This document shows positions 18,185 through 27,960 of a DNA stretch of 64,000 nt, one piece after another (the first letter of the stretch is position 1; each line of letters begins with the position of its first letter). This DNA comes from Chryseobacterium aurantiacum (GTDB lineage Bacteria; Bacteroidota; Bacteroidia; Flavobacteriales; Weeksellaceae). The translations under genes were made by a program, and so were the position numbers. Location of the stretch: positions 62,001 through 126,000 of the forward strand of contig NZ_PXUE01000003.1 in assembly GCF_003020585.1 (NCBI RefSeq). The letters run 5' to 3'. The notes below the pieces were generated by a model. That model was not told where the DNA came from. It worked only from the letters and a program-made list of their open reading frames with translations, and ran no database searches.

Positions 18185-19769
18185 AGAACTCAGTAAGTTA
18201 ACCAATGTAAAGGAATGGGACTTTATTGTCATCGGAGGGGGAGCCAGTGGTTTAGGCTCAGCATTAGATGCAGTAAGCAGAGGATTCAAAACCTTATTGC
18301 TTGAATCTCATGATTTTGCGAAAGCAACTTCTAGCAGAAGCACCAAGTTAGTACACGGTGGGGTAAGATATTTGGCACAGGGAGATGTTGGATTAGTGAA
18401 AGAGGCTTTAAAAGAAAGAGGTCTATTAGCAAAAAATGCAGCGCATATTGTAAAAAACCAATCTTTTATTATCCCCAATTACACATGGTGGGGTGGAATC
18501 TATTATAAGATAGGACTCTCTGTTTATGATTTCCTTGCGGGAAAACTAAGCTTGGGTAAAACGAAATATATCGGTAAGTCTAAAACCGTTGAAAAACTTC
18601 CCACTATTGAACAAAACCATTTAGTAAGTGGTGTTGTTTACCAGGACGGACAGTTTGATGATGCAAGGCTTGCGATTAACTTAACCCAAACCATTATAGA
18701 GAAAGGCGGAAGTGCAGTTAACTATGTAAAGGTGGTTAATCTTCTGAAAGATGATGCTGATAAAATTATTGGTGTCGTAGCAGAGGATCAATTCTCGAAA
18801 CAGCAATATCAAATTCACGCAAAGGTGGTCATTAATGCTACAGGTGTCTTCACAAATGACATTCTTAACATGAATAATCCTAAGCATGGTAAGCTGGTGG
18901 TACCCAGCCAGGGAATTCATCTGGTATTGGATAAATCATTCCTGAAAAGTGATGACGCCATTATGATTCCTAAAACTTCTGATGGCAGGGTTCTATTTGT
19001 TGTGCCTTGGCATGACAGAGCTTTGGTAGGAACTACTGATACCCTTCTAAAGGATGAAAGCTTTGAACCGCGTGCCTTAGAAGAAGAGATCAACTTTGTT
19101 TTAAACACAGCAAGACAGTATCTGTCTAAAAAACCAACCCGTGAAGATGTAAAATCTGTCTTTGCCGGCCTTCGTCCTCTTGCTGCTCCTAAAGATGGAA
19201 GCAAAAGTACAAAAGAGGTTTCCCGAAGCCATAAAGTAATTGCCTCTGAAACCGGATTAATCTCCATTATTGGTGGAAAGTGGACTACTTATCGTAAGAT
19301 GGCAGAGGATACTGTTGACAAGGCAATGCAAGTACACAAACTGGGTAATACTACCTCAAAAACAGAACACATGTCCATTCATGGAAATGTAAAACCCGAA
19401 CAGGTAGACAGAACCAATCATTTATACGTATACGGATCTGATATTCCTGCTATAAAAGCTTTACAGGAAAGCAACCCACGCCTTTTACAAAAAATACATC
19501 CTGATCACCCTTTCACGGTTGCAGAAGTAGTTTGGGCTGTAAGAAATGAAATGGCTGAAACTATTGAAGACGTTTTGGCAAGAAGAGCACGTTTACTATT
19601 CCTTGATGCCAGAGCAGCTATAGACAGCGCCCACAACGTTGCAAGAATTATTGCAGAAGAGAAAGGATATTCTGAAGAATGGGCTCAGCAGCAGGAAAAC
19701 GAATTTATCGAACTAGCAAAAGGATATCTATTAACACCTTATTCACCTAAAGTCATCAACCTTAATTAA
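18171..19769 (+). CDS. glpD: FAD-dependent glycerol-3-phosphate dehydrogenase
   Basis: Oxidises sn-glycerol 3-phosphate to dihydroxyacetone phosphate and passes electrons to quinone at the inner membrane face. 532 aa. The dinucleotide-binding motif [10 protein letters not shown] lies at residues 20-29, and the DAO-type segment [20 protein letters not shown] and the substrate-region [16 protein letters not shown] are present. It heads the plus-strand glp operon, only 7 bp before glpK. The first codons after ATG also form part of the operator-like repeat array. Confidence 0.97.
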   Translation: MKRNEELSKLTNVKEWDFIVIGGGASGLGSALDAVSRGFKTLLLESHDFAKATSSRSTKLVHGGVRYLAQGDVGLVKEALKERGLLAKNAAHIVKNQSFIIPNYTWWGGIYYKIGLSVYDFLAGKLSLGKTKYIGKSKTVEKLPTIEQNHLVSGVVYQDGQFDDARLAINLTQTIIEKGGSAVNYVKVVNLLKDDADKIIGVVAEDQFSKQQYQIHAKVVINATGVFTNDILNMNNPKHGKLVVPSQGIHLVLDKSFLKSDDAIMIPKTSDGRVLFVVPWHDRALVGTTDTLLKDESFEPRALEEEINFVLNTARQYLSKKPTREDVKSVFAGLRPLAAPKDGSKSTKEVSRSHKVIASETGLISIIGGKWTTYRKMAEDTVDKAMQVHKLGNTTSKTEHMSIHGNVKPEQVDRTNHLYVYGSDIPAIKALQESNPRLLQKIHPDHPFTVAEVVWAVRNEMAETIEDVLARRARLLFLDARAAIDSAHNVARIIAEEKGYSEEWAQQQENEFIELAKGYLLTPYSPKVINLN

Positions 19770-19776
19770 TCATAAT

Positions 19777-21273
19777 ATGAATGAAAAATTAATACTCGCT
19801 TTAGATCAGGGAACTACTTCCTCCAGAGCGATTCTATTCAATCACAGCGGAGAAATAAAATATGTATCTCAAAAAGATTTCAGACAAATATTTCCAACTC
19901 CGGGCTGGGTAGAGCATGACCCGAACGAGATCTGGTCTTCACAGATTTCAGTGGCCGCAGAAAGTATTGCCAAGGCTGGCATTTCCGGATTGGAAGTAGC
20001 CGCAATTGGTATCACCAACCAACGTGAGACAACTATTGTTTGGGATAAGGAAACCGGTGAACCTATTTACAATGCTATTGTCTGGCAAGACCGTAGAACT
20101 TCAAAGTACTGCGATGAACTGAAAGAACAAGGGCATGCAGAAACTATAAAAGAAAAAACAGGACTTATTCTTGATGCTTACTTCTCTGCAACGAAGCTGA
20201 AATGGATCCTTGACAATGTAGACGGGGCGAGAGAAAAAGCTGAAGCCGGAGAACTATGCTTCGGAACTGTTGATACATGGCTTGTGTGGAAATTAACCCG
20301 TGGGAAAATGTTTATCACTGATGTTTCCAATGCCAGCAGAACCATGCTTCTAAATATCCATACATTAGAATGGGATTCTGACTTATTAGAATTATTCAAC
20401 ATTCCTAAAGCCATTCTTCCTGAGGTAAAGCAAAGCAGTGAGGTATATGGAGAAACAGCCACTACTCTATTCTCTACGAAAATTCCGATTGCAGGTATTG
20501 CAGGAGACCAACAGGCAGCTTTGTTTGGACAGATGTGTACTTCTCCCGGAATGGTTAAAAACACCTACGGAACAGGATGCTTCTTACTAATGAACACAGG
20601 AAAAGAAGCTGTTGCCTCCAAGAATAATCTTCTGACTACGGTTGCATGGAAGATTAATGGAGAAGTCAACTACGCCCTGGAAGGAAGTGTATTTGTAGGA
20701 GGTGCAGCCATCCAATGGCTGAGAGATGGTCTTAAACTTATTCATTCTTCTGAGGAAGTAAATGATCTTGCAGCATCTGTTGAAGACAATGGCGGAGTTT
20801 ACTTTGTTCCTGCCCTTACCGGTCTAGGTGCCCCTCATTGGGATCAGTATGCACGTGGAACTATTGTAGGAATTACTCGTGGAACTACTGATGGACATAT
20901 TGCAAGAGCTACCCTTGAAGGAATTGCCTTTCAGGTATATGATATTGTAAAATCCATGGAGGCTGATTCCGGAAGAGCAAGTCTTGAACTAAGAGTAGAC
21001 GGTGGCGCTTCAGCAAGCAACCTATTGATGCAGATACAATCTGACCTTTTCGGATTTAAAATCACAAGACCCAAAACACTGGAAACAACAGCGTTGGGAG
21101 CGGCCTACCTTGCAGGTCTTGCAGTAGGATACTGGAAAAATATTGATGAAATACAGGAACAATGGATTGTGGACAAAGATTTCCACCCTCAATTGGATAA
21201 AGAAAAGGTAGATACCATGGTTCACTTTTGGACCAAAGCCGTATCTCGTGCTCAAAGCTGGATCGAAGATTAA
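19777..21273 (+). CDS. glpK: Glycerol kinase
   Basis: ATP-dependent phosphorylation of glycerol to glycerol 3-phosphate, which traps glycerol taken up by GlpF. 498 aa, the usual length for the FGGY kinase family. The N-terminal phosphate loop DQGTTSSRA (residues 10-18), the glycerol-binding segment [12 protein letters not shown] and the C-terminal [20 protein letters not shown] are all present. It is the second gene of the operon and ends 24 bp before glpF. Confidence 0.98.
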   Translation: MNEKLILALDQGTTSSRAILFNHSGEIKYVSQKDFRQIFPTPGWVEHDPNEIWSSQISVAAESIAKAGISGLEVAAIGITNQRETTIVWDKETGEPIYNAIVWQDRRTSKYCDELKEQGHAETIKEKTGLILDAYFSATKLKWILDNVDGAREKAEAGELCFGTVDTWLVWKLTRGKMFITDVSNASRTMLLNIHTLEWDSDLLELFNIPKAILPEVKQSSEVYGETATTLFSTKIPIAGIAGDQQAALFGQMCTSPGMVKNTYGTGCFLLMNTGKEAVASKNNLLTTVAWKINGEVNYALEGSVFVGGAAIQWLRDGLKLIHSSEEVNDLAASVEDNGGVYFVPALTGLGAPHWDQYARGTIVGITRGTTDGHIARATLEGIAFQVYDIVKSMEADSGRASLELRVDGGASASNLLMQIQSDLFGFKITRPKTLETTALGAAYLAGLAVGYWKNIDEIQEQWIVDKDFHPQLDKEKVDTMVHFWTKAVSRAQSWIED

Positions 21274-21297
21274 TCCCCTGACCTTAAAAATACACGT

Positions 21298-22029
21298 ATG
21301 AGTCCATTTATCGCAGAAGTAATCGGAACGATGCTTCTTATATTGTTAGGCAACGGCGTTGTAGCCAATGTTGTCTTGAAAGATACCAAAGGAAATAATT
21401 CCGGATGGATTGTTATTACCACTGCCTGGGCGTTAGCCGTTTTTGTCGGGGTAACCGTTGCAGGTCCTGTAAGTGGAGCTCATTTAAATCCGGCCGTAAC
21501 CATTGGTTTGGCTGCTGCAGGAAAGTTTTCCTGGGATTTAGTGCCTTCTTACATTGCTGCCCAAATGATTGGAGGAATGCTGGGTGCATTTCTGGTATGG
21601 CTGTTCAATAAAGATCATTTTGCCATTACAGAAGATGAAGGAGCAAAATTGGCTTGTTTCAGCACAAGTCCTGCCATCAGAAAGGTTTCATCCAACCTTA
21701 TCAGTGAGATTATCGGGACATTTGTACTGGTATTTGTTATTCTCCATTTTTCGAATCCTAGCATCACATTACAGGCAGATCCTAACGCACAAGTTGGACT
21801 TGGCACTGTAGGAGCCATTCCCGTTACATTTCTTGTTTGGGTAATAGGTCTTTCTTTAGGAGGAACTACAGGATACGCCATCAACCCTGCCAGAGATCTC
21901 GCCCCAAGAATTATGCATTCTATTCTTCCCGTAAAAGGAAGCAGTGATTGGAGCTACTCATGGATTCCTGTAATAGGCCCTGTTACAGGTGCTATAATTG
22001 CCGCTTTATTATTCCTGATTTTAAAATAA
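21298..22029 (+). CDS. glpF: Glycerol facilitator (aquaglyceroporin)
   Basis: MIP-family channel for glycerol in the cytoplasmic membrane, 243 aa with six membrane segments. Both NPA half-helix motifs are intact: AHLNPAVT (Asn64) and INPARD (Asn196). The Asp after the second NPAR is typical of glycerol facilitators rather than water-only aquaporins. It follows glpK in the operon. Confidence 0.95.
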   Translation: MSPFIAEVIGTMLLILLGNGVVANVVLKDTKGNNSGWIVITTAWALAVFVGVTVAGPVSGAHLNPAVTIGLAAAGKFSWDLVPSYIAAQMIGGMLGAFLVWLFNKDHFAITEDEGAKLACFSTSPAIRKVSSNLISEIIGTFVLVFVILHFSNPSITLQADPNAQVGLGTVGAIPVTFLVWVIGLSLGGTTGYAINPARDLAPRIMHSILPVKGSSDWSYSWIPVIGPVTGAIIAALLFLILK

Positions 22030-22038
22030 AAAATACAC

Positions 22039-22848
22039 ATGATGAGAATACTAAAAGGGATCTTCCTGCTACTTCTGGGTACAGGGAAGTTATTTTCACA
22101 AGAGAGCAGTGATACGAAAGAGACAAAAGAAGGCAGACTTGATTTCACGGCCAATATTCAAAACAACCATTTATGGAGAGGCTTGATTATTACTGACAAA
22201 CCGGTTGTGATGGGTAATCTTTCATATGCTTTGGATGCAGAAAAGAAATGGAAAGTAGGTATTTGGGGAGCTTCTGCACTGGCAGATGACAAAGACAATA
22301 CCCATTACAAAGAGATCAATTACTATGTTCAGTATTCTAACGGACGTTTTTATATTGGATTATGGGATCTTTACAACTCGAGAAACATCAACACAGCCAT
22401 TGCTGCCGATGATATCTTTAGTTACTCCCAAAGGAGAACAGCTCATATTATTGATTTAAGAACCAATTACACATTCGGGCCTTCTTTCCCTATTAATATT
22501 GAGGCAGACATTATGCTTTATGGTGGTGCTAATGCAGGAGAAGTTATTCTGGAAGCCGATGGAAGCTATAAAAAGAACAGATATTCCACTTATATTCAGG
22601 CAAGTTATCCTGTAATAAGCGGGCAGAAAGTGAATCTGGATGCGTTTGTAGGAGCAGGATTTTCACTCAACGACAAATCCTTTTTGTATGGAAATGGAAA
22701 AAACAATTTTGATATTGTTAATGTAGGAGTAAAAGCAGGAAAGATTATCAAGATCACAGATCATTACAATCTTCCGGTCTCTATGATGGCGATGTGGAAC
22801 CCGTCTAATAAATATGCAAGAATTCAACTTGCAGCAACAGTTTTTTAA
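22039..22848 (+). CDS. Putative outer-membrane protein of the glycerol operon
   Basis: 269 aa with signal peptide (MMRILKGIFLLLLGTGKLFS, with ATG codons at 22039 and 22042). The mature part alternates aromatic and polar residues, as in a beta-barrel (for example NYYVQYSNGRFYIGLWDLYN), and ends LAATVF with a C-terminal Phe. I cannot assign a named family. It begins 9 bp after glpF and precedes a terminator, so it belongs to the operon. A role in glycerol or glycerol-phosphodiester passage across the outer membrane is an inference from position. Confidence 0.75.
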   Translation: MMRILKGIFLLLLGTGKLFSQESSDTKETKEGRLDFTANIQNNHLWRGLIITDKPVVMGNLSYALDAEKKWKVGIWGASALADDKDNTHYKEINYYVQYSNGRFYIGLWDLYNSRNINTAIAADDIFSYSQRRTAHIIDLRTNYTFGPSFPINIEADIMLYGGANAGEVILEADGSYKKNRYSTYIQASYPVISGQKVNLDAFVGAGFSLNDKSFLYGNGKNNFDIVNVGVKAGKIIKITDHYNLPVSMMAMWNPSNKYARIQLAATVF

Positions 22849-22872
22849 TCTAGCTTTAACTAAATTATAGAC

Positions 22873-22898
22873 AAGCCGCTCCTTTTGGGGCGGTTTTT
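22873..22898 (+). terminator. Terminator of the glp operon
   Basis: CCGCTCC (22876-22882) pairs with GGGGCGG (22887-22893) with one G-U pair and a TTTT loop, followed by a T-run. It lies 25 bp past the last glp-operon gene. Confidence 0.85.
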
Positions 22899-22956
22899 GT
22901 TATTACTAAAAGTCAATATCAGGGTTTTTACGGCTTACTGACTGGGTAAATATTCC

Positions 22957-22964
22957 TAATTTTG
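22957..22964 (+). promoter_or_regulatory. Putative -7 box before the 139-residue exported protein
   Basis: TAATTTTG matches TAnnTTTG and lies 10 bp before the ATG at 22975, just after the glp terminator. No convincing -33 element was seen. Confidence 0.45.
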
Positions 22965-22974
22965 AAAAAAAACT

Positions 22975-23394
22975 ATGAAAAAAATTTTCAGCTTAGTAAT
23001 TCTGTGCATCAGTATGTTTGCTTTAGCACAGATAAAAACTCCTTTTAACGGACACAGAAGCTTTGATATTCTTAAAGGATATAGCGGTACCGGTACTCCT
23101 CATTATTATTTGGATTTGAAAAAAAATGGCGATGTACACTTTGGATATGTTCAGGTGAATCAGGCCAACGGAAAGGAAACCAAAGAAGAAATAAATGCAG
23201 GCAAATATGCTCCCAACAAGGTAATGAAAGTTGTATTTAAAAAATTCAACGAGACCTTTTTTGTTAAACTTAACAACAATAAAATCTACCTGACGGATGA
23301 AAAAGGAAACATCCAAAATCTTGAGGGTTGCTGCTCTTCCAGCGAAAGCATAGACAAAGAGACCTGCCCCTGTGAAAGTGAGCTGTACCAATAA
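22975..23394 (+). CDS. Small exported protein, unknown function
   Basis: 139 aa. The signal peptide MKKIFSLVILCISMFALAQ is clear. The body is lysine-rich with alternating hydrophobic residues and ends in a Cys-rich segment (EGCCSSSESIDKETCPCESE) with four cysteines in two pairs. I recognise no family. It starts a run of three plus-strand exported-protein genes and is separated from the next by 69 bp. Confidence 0.8.
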   Translation: MKKIFSLVILCISMFALAQIKTPFNGHRSFDILKGYSGTGTPHYYLDLKKNGDVHFGYVQVNQANGKETKEEINAGKYAPNKVMKVVFKKFNETFFVKLNNNKIYLTDEKGNIQNLEGCCSSSESIDKETCPCESELYQ

Positions 23395-23463
23395 AATATA
23401 GCTACTGCTTTCTGTGCCCGAAATGACTAAACCAAATTGCAACTGCAAGAGTATTTTACATCA

Positions 23464-24435
23464 ATGAAAATTTTAAGAATTTTACTGCTATTCTTTCTAA
23501 TGGCTTCATGCAGTAAGAAAGAAAATCATCCTTACACGTTCTATTACTGGAAAACCAACTTGAAATTGGATCGTGAAGAAAAGAAAGTATTGGATCAGGC
23601 TTCTGTTCCTTATTTATATACCCGGTTTTTTGATGTTGATAAAATGGGAGGAAAGTTTCAGCCTGTTGCTGTCATCACCAAGGACAAGAGCTTTGAAACT
23701 CAAAAACAGATTGTACCTACTGTTTTTATAACCAATCGGACTTTATTGGGTATTTCTTCAGAAGAGATTAAGTTTCTTGCAGAAAGCATTCATCAGCTGG
23801 TTCAAAAGAAAGCCCAGGAATATCATTTGAAGACCAATAATGAAATTCAAATTGATTGTGACTGGACCGCCGGAACGCGGGATGATTATTTTAAATTTTT
23901 AAAAGAACTTAAAAGGGTTTCCGGAAAAGAAATTACCTGTACATTACGTCTTCATCAGGTTAAGGATAAAAAGAAAACAGGAATTCCACCGGTAGGAAAA
24001 GTGTATCTGATGTGCTACTCTACTTCTTCGCCATTGGAAAAGTCAGACAAAAATTCTATTCTGGATGTTCCTACTCTTAAAAGTTATCTTTCAAAAATGG
24101 AAGATTATCCCATCAAAGAAATTGAAGTGGCTCTCCCTATTTATTCATGGGGCATTATTACCAATCATCTGGACAAGCACAGACTGATCAATGCCTTATC
24201 TAAAAGTGACCTTGAAAACCCCAATTTTAAGAAAATCTCTGATCATGAAGTTGAAATAATGAAAGACGGTTTTTATTTTGGAAACTATCTTAATAAAGGT
24301 TTTAAAATAAAGGTAGAAGAAATTTCCAAAGAACAACTGGAAGATGTCACAGCTTTCCTTGATAAAAAAATCCCGCATTTTAATATTATTTATTATCAAT
24401 TAGATAGTAAATTTGTGTTAGATCGAAACTTTTAA
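23464..24435 (+). CDS. Lipoprotein, possibly TIM-barrel (DUF3142-like), unknown function
   Basis: 323 aa from ATG at 23464. This start gives the lipoprotein signal MKILRILLLFFLMASCSKKE with the lipobox Cys at residue 16, so the longer frame from 23437 is rejected. Segments such as EIQIDCDWTAGTRDDYFKFL and EVALPIYSWG look like strands of a (beta/alpha)8 barrel of the DUF3142/glycosidase-like type. This resemblance is from memory and moderate at best. It lies between two other exported proteins on the same strand. Confidence 0.75.
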   Translation: MKILRILLLFFLMASCSKKENHPYTFYYWKTNLKLDREEKKVLDQASVPYLYTRFFDVDKMGGKFQPVAVITKDKSFETQKQIVPTVFITNRTLLGISSEEIKFLAESIHQLVQKKAQEYHLKTNNEIQIDCDWTAGTRDDYFKFLKELKRVSGKEITCTLRLHQVKDKKKTGIPPVGKVYLMCYSTSSPLEKSDKNSILDVPTLKSYLSKMEDYPIKEIEVALPIYSWGIITNHLDKHRLINALSKSDLENPNFKKISDHEVEIMKDGFYFGNYLNKGFKIKVEEISKEQLEDVTAFLDKKIPHFNIIYYQLDSKFVLDRNF

Positions 24436-24545
24436 ATCTTTTACAGATTACGGCAGATTATAAAAACATCATTAAGCTGAATTATTTTCTGCCAGCACCA
24501 TTATTACAAACAACTATATAAAATTATAAAAACACTACACACCCT

Positions 24546-27281
24546 ATGAAAAAATACATTCTTTCACTTGCGGTTGTATCTCTTTTCTACACGAATTCTG
24601 ATGCCTGTGCATGGTCGGATCCTGATTATGAATACTTCAATCTTTTTACACAAAGTATTATCAAGGATAAATCTTACCTTCCTTTTCTGCATACCTACTC
24701 CAGCAGATTCTTTGGCGGATACAACCCGTCTCTGATTCCTGATGACAATGTTGAAGCATGGAAAAAATTCTTCAACAATCAGCTTAATTATGCCGAGACC
24801 CAGAATCTTGTGTATAAACTAAGCATGAATGATCTGAATGCTTTAAAGAATGGCAACCCCACCCAGCCCCTTTTACAAAAACTGGGAACCGGATTTTATC
24901 AGAAATATAAGGAAGGAATTGATTATTTAATTGAAGCCAAGTATCTGGAACCTTACATGAGCATCAATTATGTTGAAACTGAAAATTCATTCTATTCTTA
25001 TAGCAGAAATGAGAGCAAGAAAGATGCAACTTCTCTTGATTACAATAAAACAATTGCCGCCCTTACATCTTTGTACAATGCTGCAAAAAATCCTGAGATC
25101 AAGCAACGTTACGGATACCAGCTTGTACGTTTCAATCATTACACCAGAAACTACGATGATGCATTACAGGCATTCAAAACCTATATAGAACCTATCAAAC
25201 TAAAAGGTACCGTTTACTTTATGGCACTGGACCAGTTAGCGGGAGCCCAAAGAGGACTCGAAATGAATGGTGATGCCAATTGGAACTTCTTCCAGGTATT
25301 CATGAACAGCAAGGATCGCAAGGAATCTGCGTTTGTTTCCATGAAGCTTTCGGATACAGCTTCTTTCAGTAATATCATGAAAAGAGCAAATACGAATGAG
25401 GAAAAGAACATGGCTTATTTCCTTTTAGGTTATGAAGACTTCAATAATCCCATTCCTATTATGGAAAAGATGTTCGACATCAATCCTGATTCTGAGATTT
25501 TGAAAGTAATGGCCGTAAGAAGCATTAATGAACTGGAGAGAAGTTATCTTCCTACTTATTACTACACGTCATCCTCTTTGGGAAAGGTATCTGTACACAC
25601 AGGAAATACTGAAACCAAAACCTCAAAAGATACTCCTGCCGATAATAAAGCTACAGCAGAAGTAAAAGAGGAAAAAGTTTCTTTCTGGCAGAAGATTGTC
25701 CGATTCTTTAAAAATCTTTTTGGAGGTTCATCTTCTGATAAAACGGGTGACGGAAATAAAGCCGACCAAAGTGATGATGAATTATTAAATAATCCGAATA
25801 GAATCCCTTTCTATACCACCGGCTATGAAGGCTATGATCAGACAACCAAGGATTATCTGGATGATCTTGAAAAGTTCACCGCAAAAACCAAGGAAAAATC
25901 TAAGGATGAATATTGGCAGATTGCAGATGCATACCTGAAGTTTTTAAAGAAAGATTATAAAGAAAGTACTGAAATTCTTAACGACATCAAGACTACCAAT
26001 CCTGAATATCTGGAGGAAATTAAAAGAATGAAGGTCCTTAATGATATTGTTTCCCAGCCTAAAGTAGATGCAGCCTACGAAGATCATTTAATGAAAGACT
26101 ATGCTGAATATTTTGTGGAAAAAGAAGTGAAAAAGGATACCGCCAACGTTAATGATTATGACTATTACGGAGATGTTCCTTCTACTGCAGATTTCCTTAA
26201 GGATGTAATGGCAAACCGTTATTTTCTTCAGGGGGAAGATGGAAAATCATTCCTGATGAATAATAAGCTTTCTGATCTTCAGTATAATCCGAACTCTAGT
26301 TTGGTAAAGAGCGTTGAGGAGTTCTACAAAAAACCAAATAAGTCACAGTTTGAACAGCAGATCATTGCCAAAAATATGGACAGTGTAGGAAATATTGATG
26401 CTTTCTTCAATTCAATCTATGGTGACAGAGCTATGAGGCTTGCCGACTTCGAAAAGGCTAAATCATATTATGAAAAGGCTCAAAAGTTTGCCGGAATTCC
26501 AAGAGTAAATTATGACTGGACTGAAAACAACGGTCAGACGATTACCCAAAAACAATATACATCTTCCGAGTATAACGGATTCAACAATATTTCGAGTTTG
26601 GTCTTCGGACATAATGTATGGGAAAGCTTCCAAAGTCCGGATACTGAAAGCATGAAAGCCGAAAGCTATACTGACTTCCCTTTCATTAAGGATAATATGA
26701 ATAAGCTTGAACTTGCTGATATCCTTATCCAGCTTAAGAAGATAGGAACCGGAAATAATGAAAAGGCTGCGAAAGCAAATCAACTTATCGGAAACCTATT
26801 GTATAACACCTCTATTTTGGGGTATTACCGACAGCTTTTTGTAATGGATATTGATAACAGCAATGGTGGAAAATACAACTTCTGGAACACGAATACCAGT
26901 AACCCCTACAAGTATTATTACAAGAACTTTCTTGACACTTCATATATTGAACCTGATAACTTTGATTTAGCGATTAATTATTATCAGAAAGCACTTAAAC
27001 TTTCAAATAATAAGGAAGAAAAAGCAAGAATCCTGTTCCAGATGGCAAGTGCTGAGCAAGGGAAATACTACCAGTACGAAGCAAAATCACAGAAAGACTT
27101 CGATTACTCTGATCCAAAGTGGTCTGAAAAAGAAGAGGCACGCCAGAAAGAAATGGACAACCTTAAAAACCAAAAGTACAGAACCTATTTTGCACAGTTA
27201 AAAACTCAGTATTCCGATACCGAGGCTGCTCAAAGCCTGATGGGAAGCTGTAGTTACTTTAGCTATTTTATGAAAAGATAA
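24546..27281 (+). CDS. Large exported helical-repeat (TPR-like) protein, unknown function
   Basis: 911 aa with signal peptide (MKKYILSLAVVSLFYTNSDA). The N-terminal third is helical and begins with a CAWSDPDYEYFNLFTQSI segment. A low-complexity, charged linker lies at about residues 355-420 and contains a short amphipathic stretch (FWQKIVRFFKNLFGGSS). The C-terminal half has TPR-like pairs such as RLADFEKAKSYYEKAQKFAG and DLAINYYQKALKLSNNKEEK. No enzyme motif was seen; a periplasmic scaffold role is only a guess. A convergent terminator follows. Confidence 0.8.
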   Translation: MKKYILSLAVVSLFYTNSDACAWSDPDYEYFNLFTQSIIKDKSYLPFLHTYSSRFFGGYNPSLIPDDNVEAWKKFFNNQLNYAETQNLVYKLSMNDLNALKNGNPTQPLLQKLGTGFYQKYKEGIDYLIEAKYLEPYMSINYVETENSFYSYSRNESKKDATSLDYNKTIAALTSLYNAAKNPEIKQRYGYQLVRFNHYTRNYDDALQAFKTYIEPIKLKGTVYFMALDQLAGAQRGLEMNGDANWNFFQVFMNSKDRKESAFVSMKLSDTASFSNIMKRANTNEEKNMAYFLLGYEDFNNPIPIMEKMFDINPDSEILKVMAVRSINELERSYLPTYYYTSSSLGKVSVHTGNTETKTSKDTPADNKATAEVKEEKVSFWQKIVRFFKNLFGGSSSDKTGDGNKADQSDDELLNNPNRIPFYTTGYEGYDQTTKDYLDDLEKFTAKTKEKSKDEYWQIADAYLKFLKKDYKESTEILNDIKTTNPEYLEEIKRMKVLNDIVSQPKVDAAYEDHLMKDYAEYFVEKEVKKDTANVNDYDYYGDVPSTADFLKDVMANRYFLQGEDGKSFLMNNKLSDLQYNPNSSLVKSVEEFYKKPNKSQFEQQIIAKNMDSVGNIDAFFNSIYGDRAMRLADFEKAKSYYEKAQKFAGIPRVNYDWTENNGQTITQKQYTSSEYNGFNNISSLVFGHNVWESFQSPDTESMKAESYTDFPFIKDNMNKLELADILIQLKKIGTGNNEKAAKANQLIGNLLYNTSILGYYRQLFVMDIDNSNGGKYNFWNTNTSNPYKYYYKNFLDTSYIEPDNFDLAINYYQKALKLSNNKEEKARILFQMASAEQGKYYQYEAKSQKDFDYSDPKWSEKEEARQKEMDNLKNQKYRTYFAQLKTQYSDTEAAQSLMGSCSYFSYFMKR

Positions 27282-27354
27282 TGTATGGAATTATATCTGA
27301 AATGATGTATAAATATTCAGGTAAAATTCAAGACAAGCTTAGCATTTATCAAAT

Positions 27355-27384
27355 AAAAAAGGAATCATTGCGATTCCTTTTTTT
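27355..27384. terminator. Bidirectional terminator overlapping the end of the iron-permease-family gene
   Basis: AAAGGAATC and GATTCCTTT form a stem flanked by A-runs on the left and T-runs on the right, so it can act on both strands. Its right arm encodes the last codons (KKESQ) of the minus-strand gene ending at 27365. Confidence 0.8.
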
Positions 27385-27865
27385 GTTCTTGTTTCTGTAA
27401 CCATTCTTCATGTTTTTTTCTGAAGAATTCATGCTTATAGTCTTGGTTTCTTTGCGCGGCATCAATGGAATGAGAGGTATGAATATCGGCATCTTTCTTC
27501 GCAAAGCGTGCCAAGTTTTCATAATAGTGGTGAAGCTGATCCAATTCTTTCTCTGTAAGATCTTCAATATCTACAATTCTGTTACTTGCTTTTTCGTGAG
27601 CAGCAATAAGTTCATTCAGTTTAATCTGTGTGGCTTTTGAATCTTTATTCTGGGCTTTCTGAATAAGAAAAACCATTAGAAATGTAATGATTGTGGTTCC
27701 TGTATTGATAACCAGCTGCCATGTTTCTGAATAATCAAAAAAAGGTCCGGATACAGCCCAAGCTATTACGATAGCCATCGCTCCTAAAAAAGCATTGGGG
27801 CTTCCGGTAAATCCGACAGCCCAGTTTGAAAATTTTTCAAAAAGATTTTTATTTTGATGGTCCAT
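27365..27865 (-). CDS. Low-affinity iron permease family membrane protein
   Basis: 166 aa. Two membrane segments are visible (AFLGAMAIVIAWAVSGPFF, about residues 24-42, and LVINTGTTIITFLMVFLIQK, about 51-70), followed by the family motif KAQNKDSKATQIKLNELIAA and a long charged helical tail. This matches the low-affinity iron permease family. Iron transport itself has been shown for fungal Fet4-type proteins and is not established for the short bacterial members. It is convergent with the large helical protein and shares a terminator with it. Confidence 0.8.
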   Translation of the reverse strand: MDHQNKNLFEKFSNWAVGFTGSPNAFLGAMAIVIAWAVSGPFFDYSETWQLVINTGTTIITFLMVFLIQKAQNKDSKATQIKLNELIAAHEKASNRIVDIEDLTEKELDQLHHYYENLARFAKKDADIHTSHSIDAAQRNQDYKHEFFRKKHEEWLQKQEQKKESQ

Positions 27866-27960
27866 AATAGAGGTTGTTTTATATAATAAATGTATAAAAT
27901 TAACCTGAACGAACGAAATATTAAAAATCAGAATACAAAATCAGATAATAAAGACTTTTT

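Noticed and set aside
20178-20564. Minus-strand frame antisense to glpK
   Set aside because: Covered by the intact glycerol kinase gene; no independent evidence.
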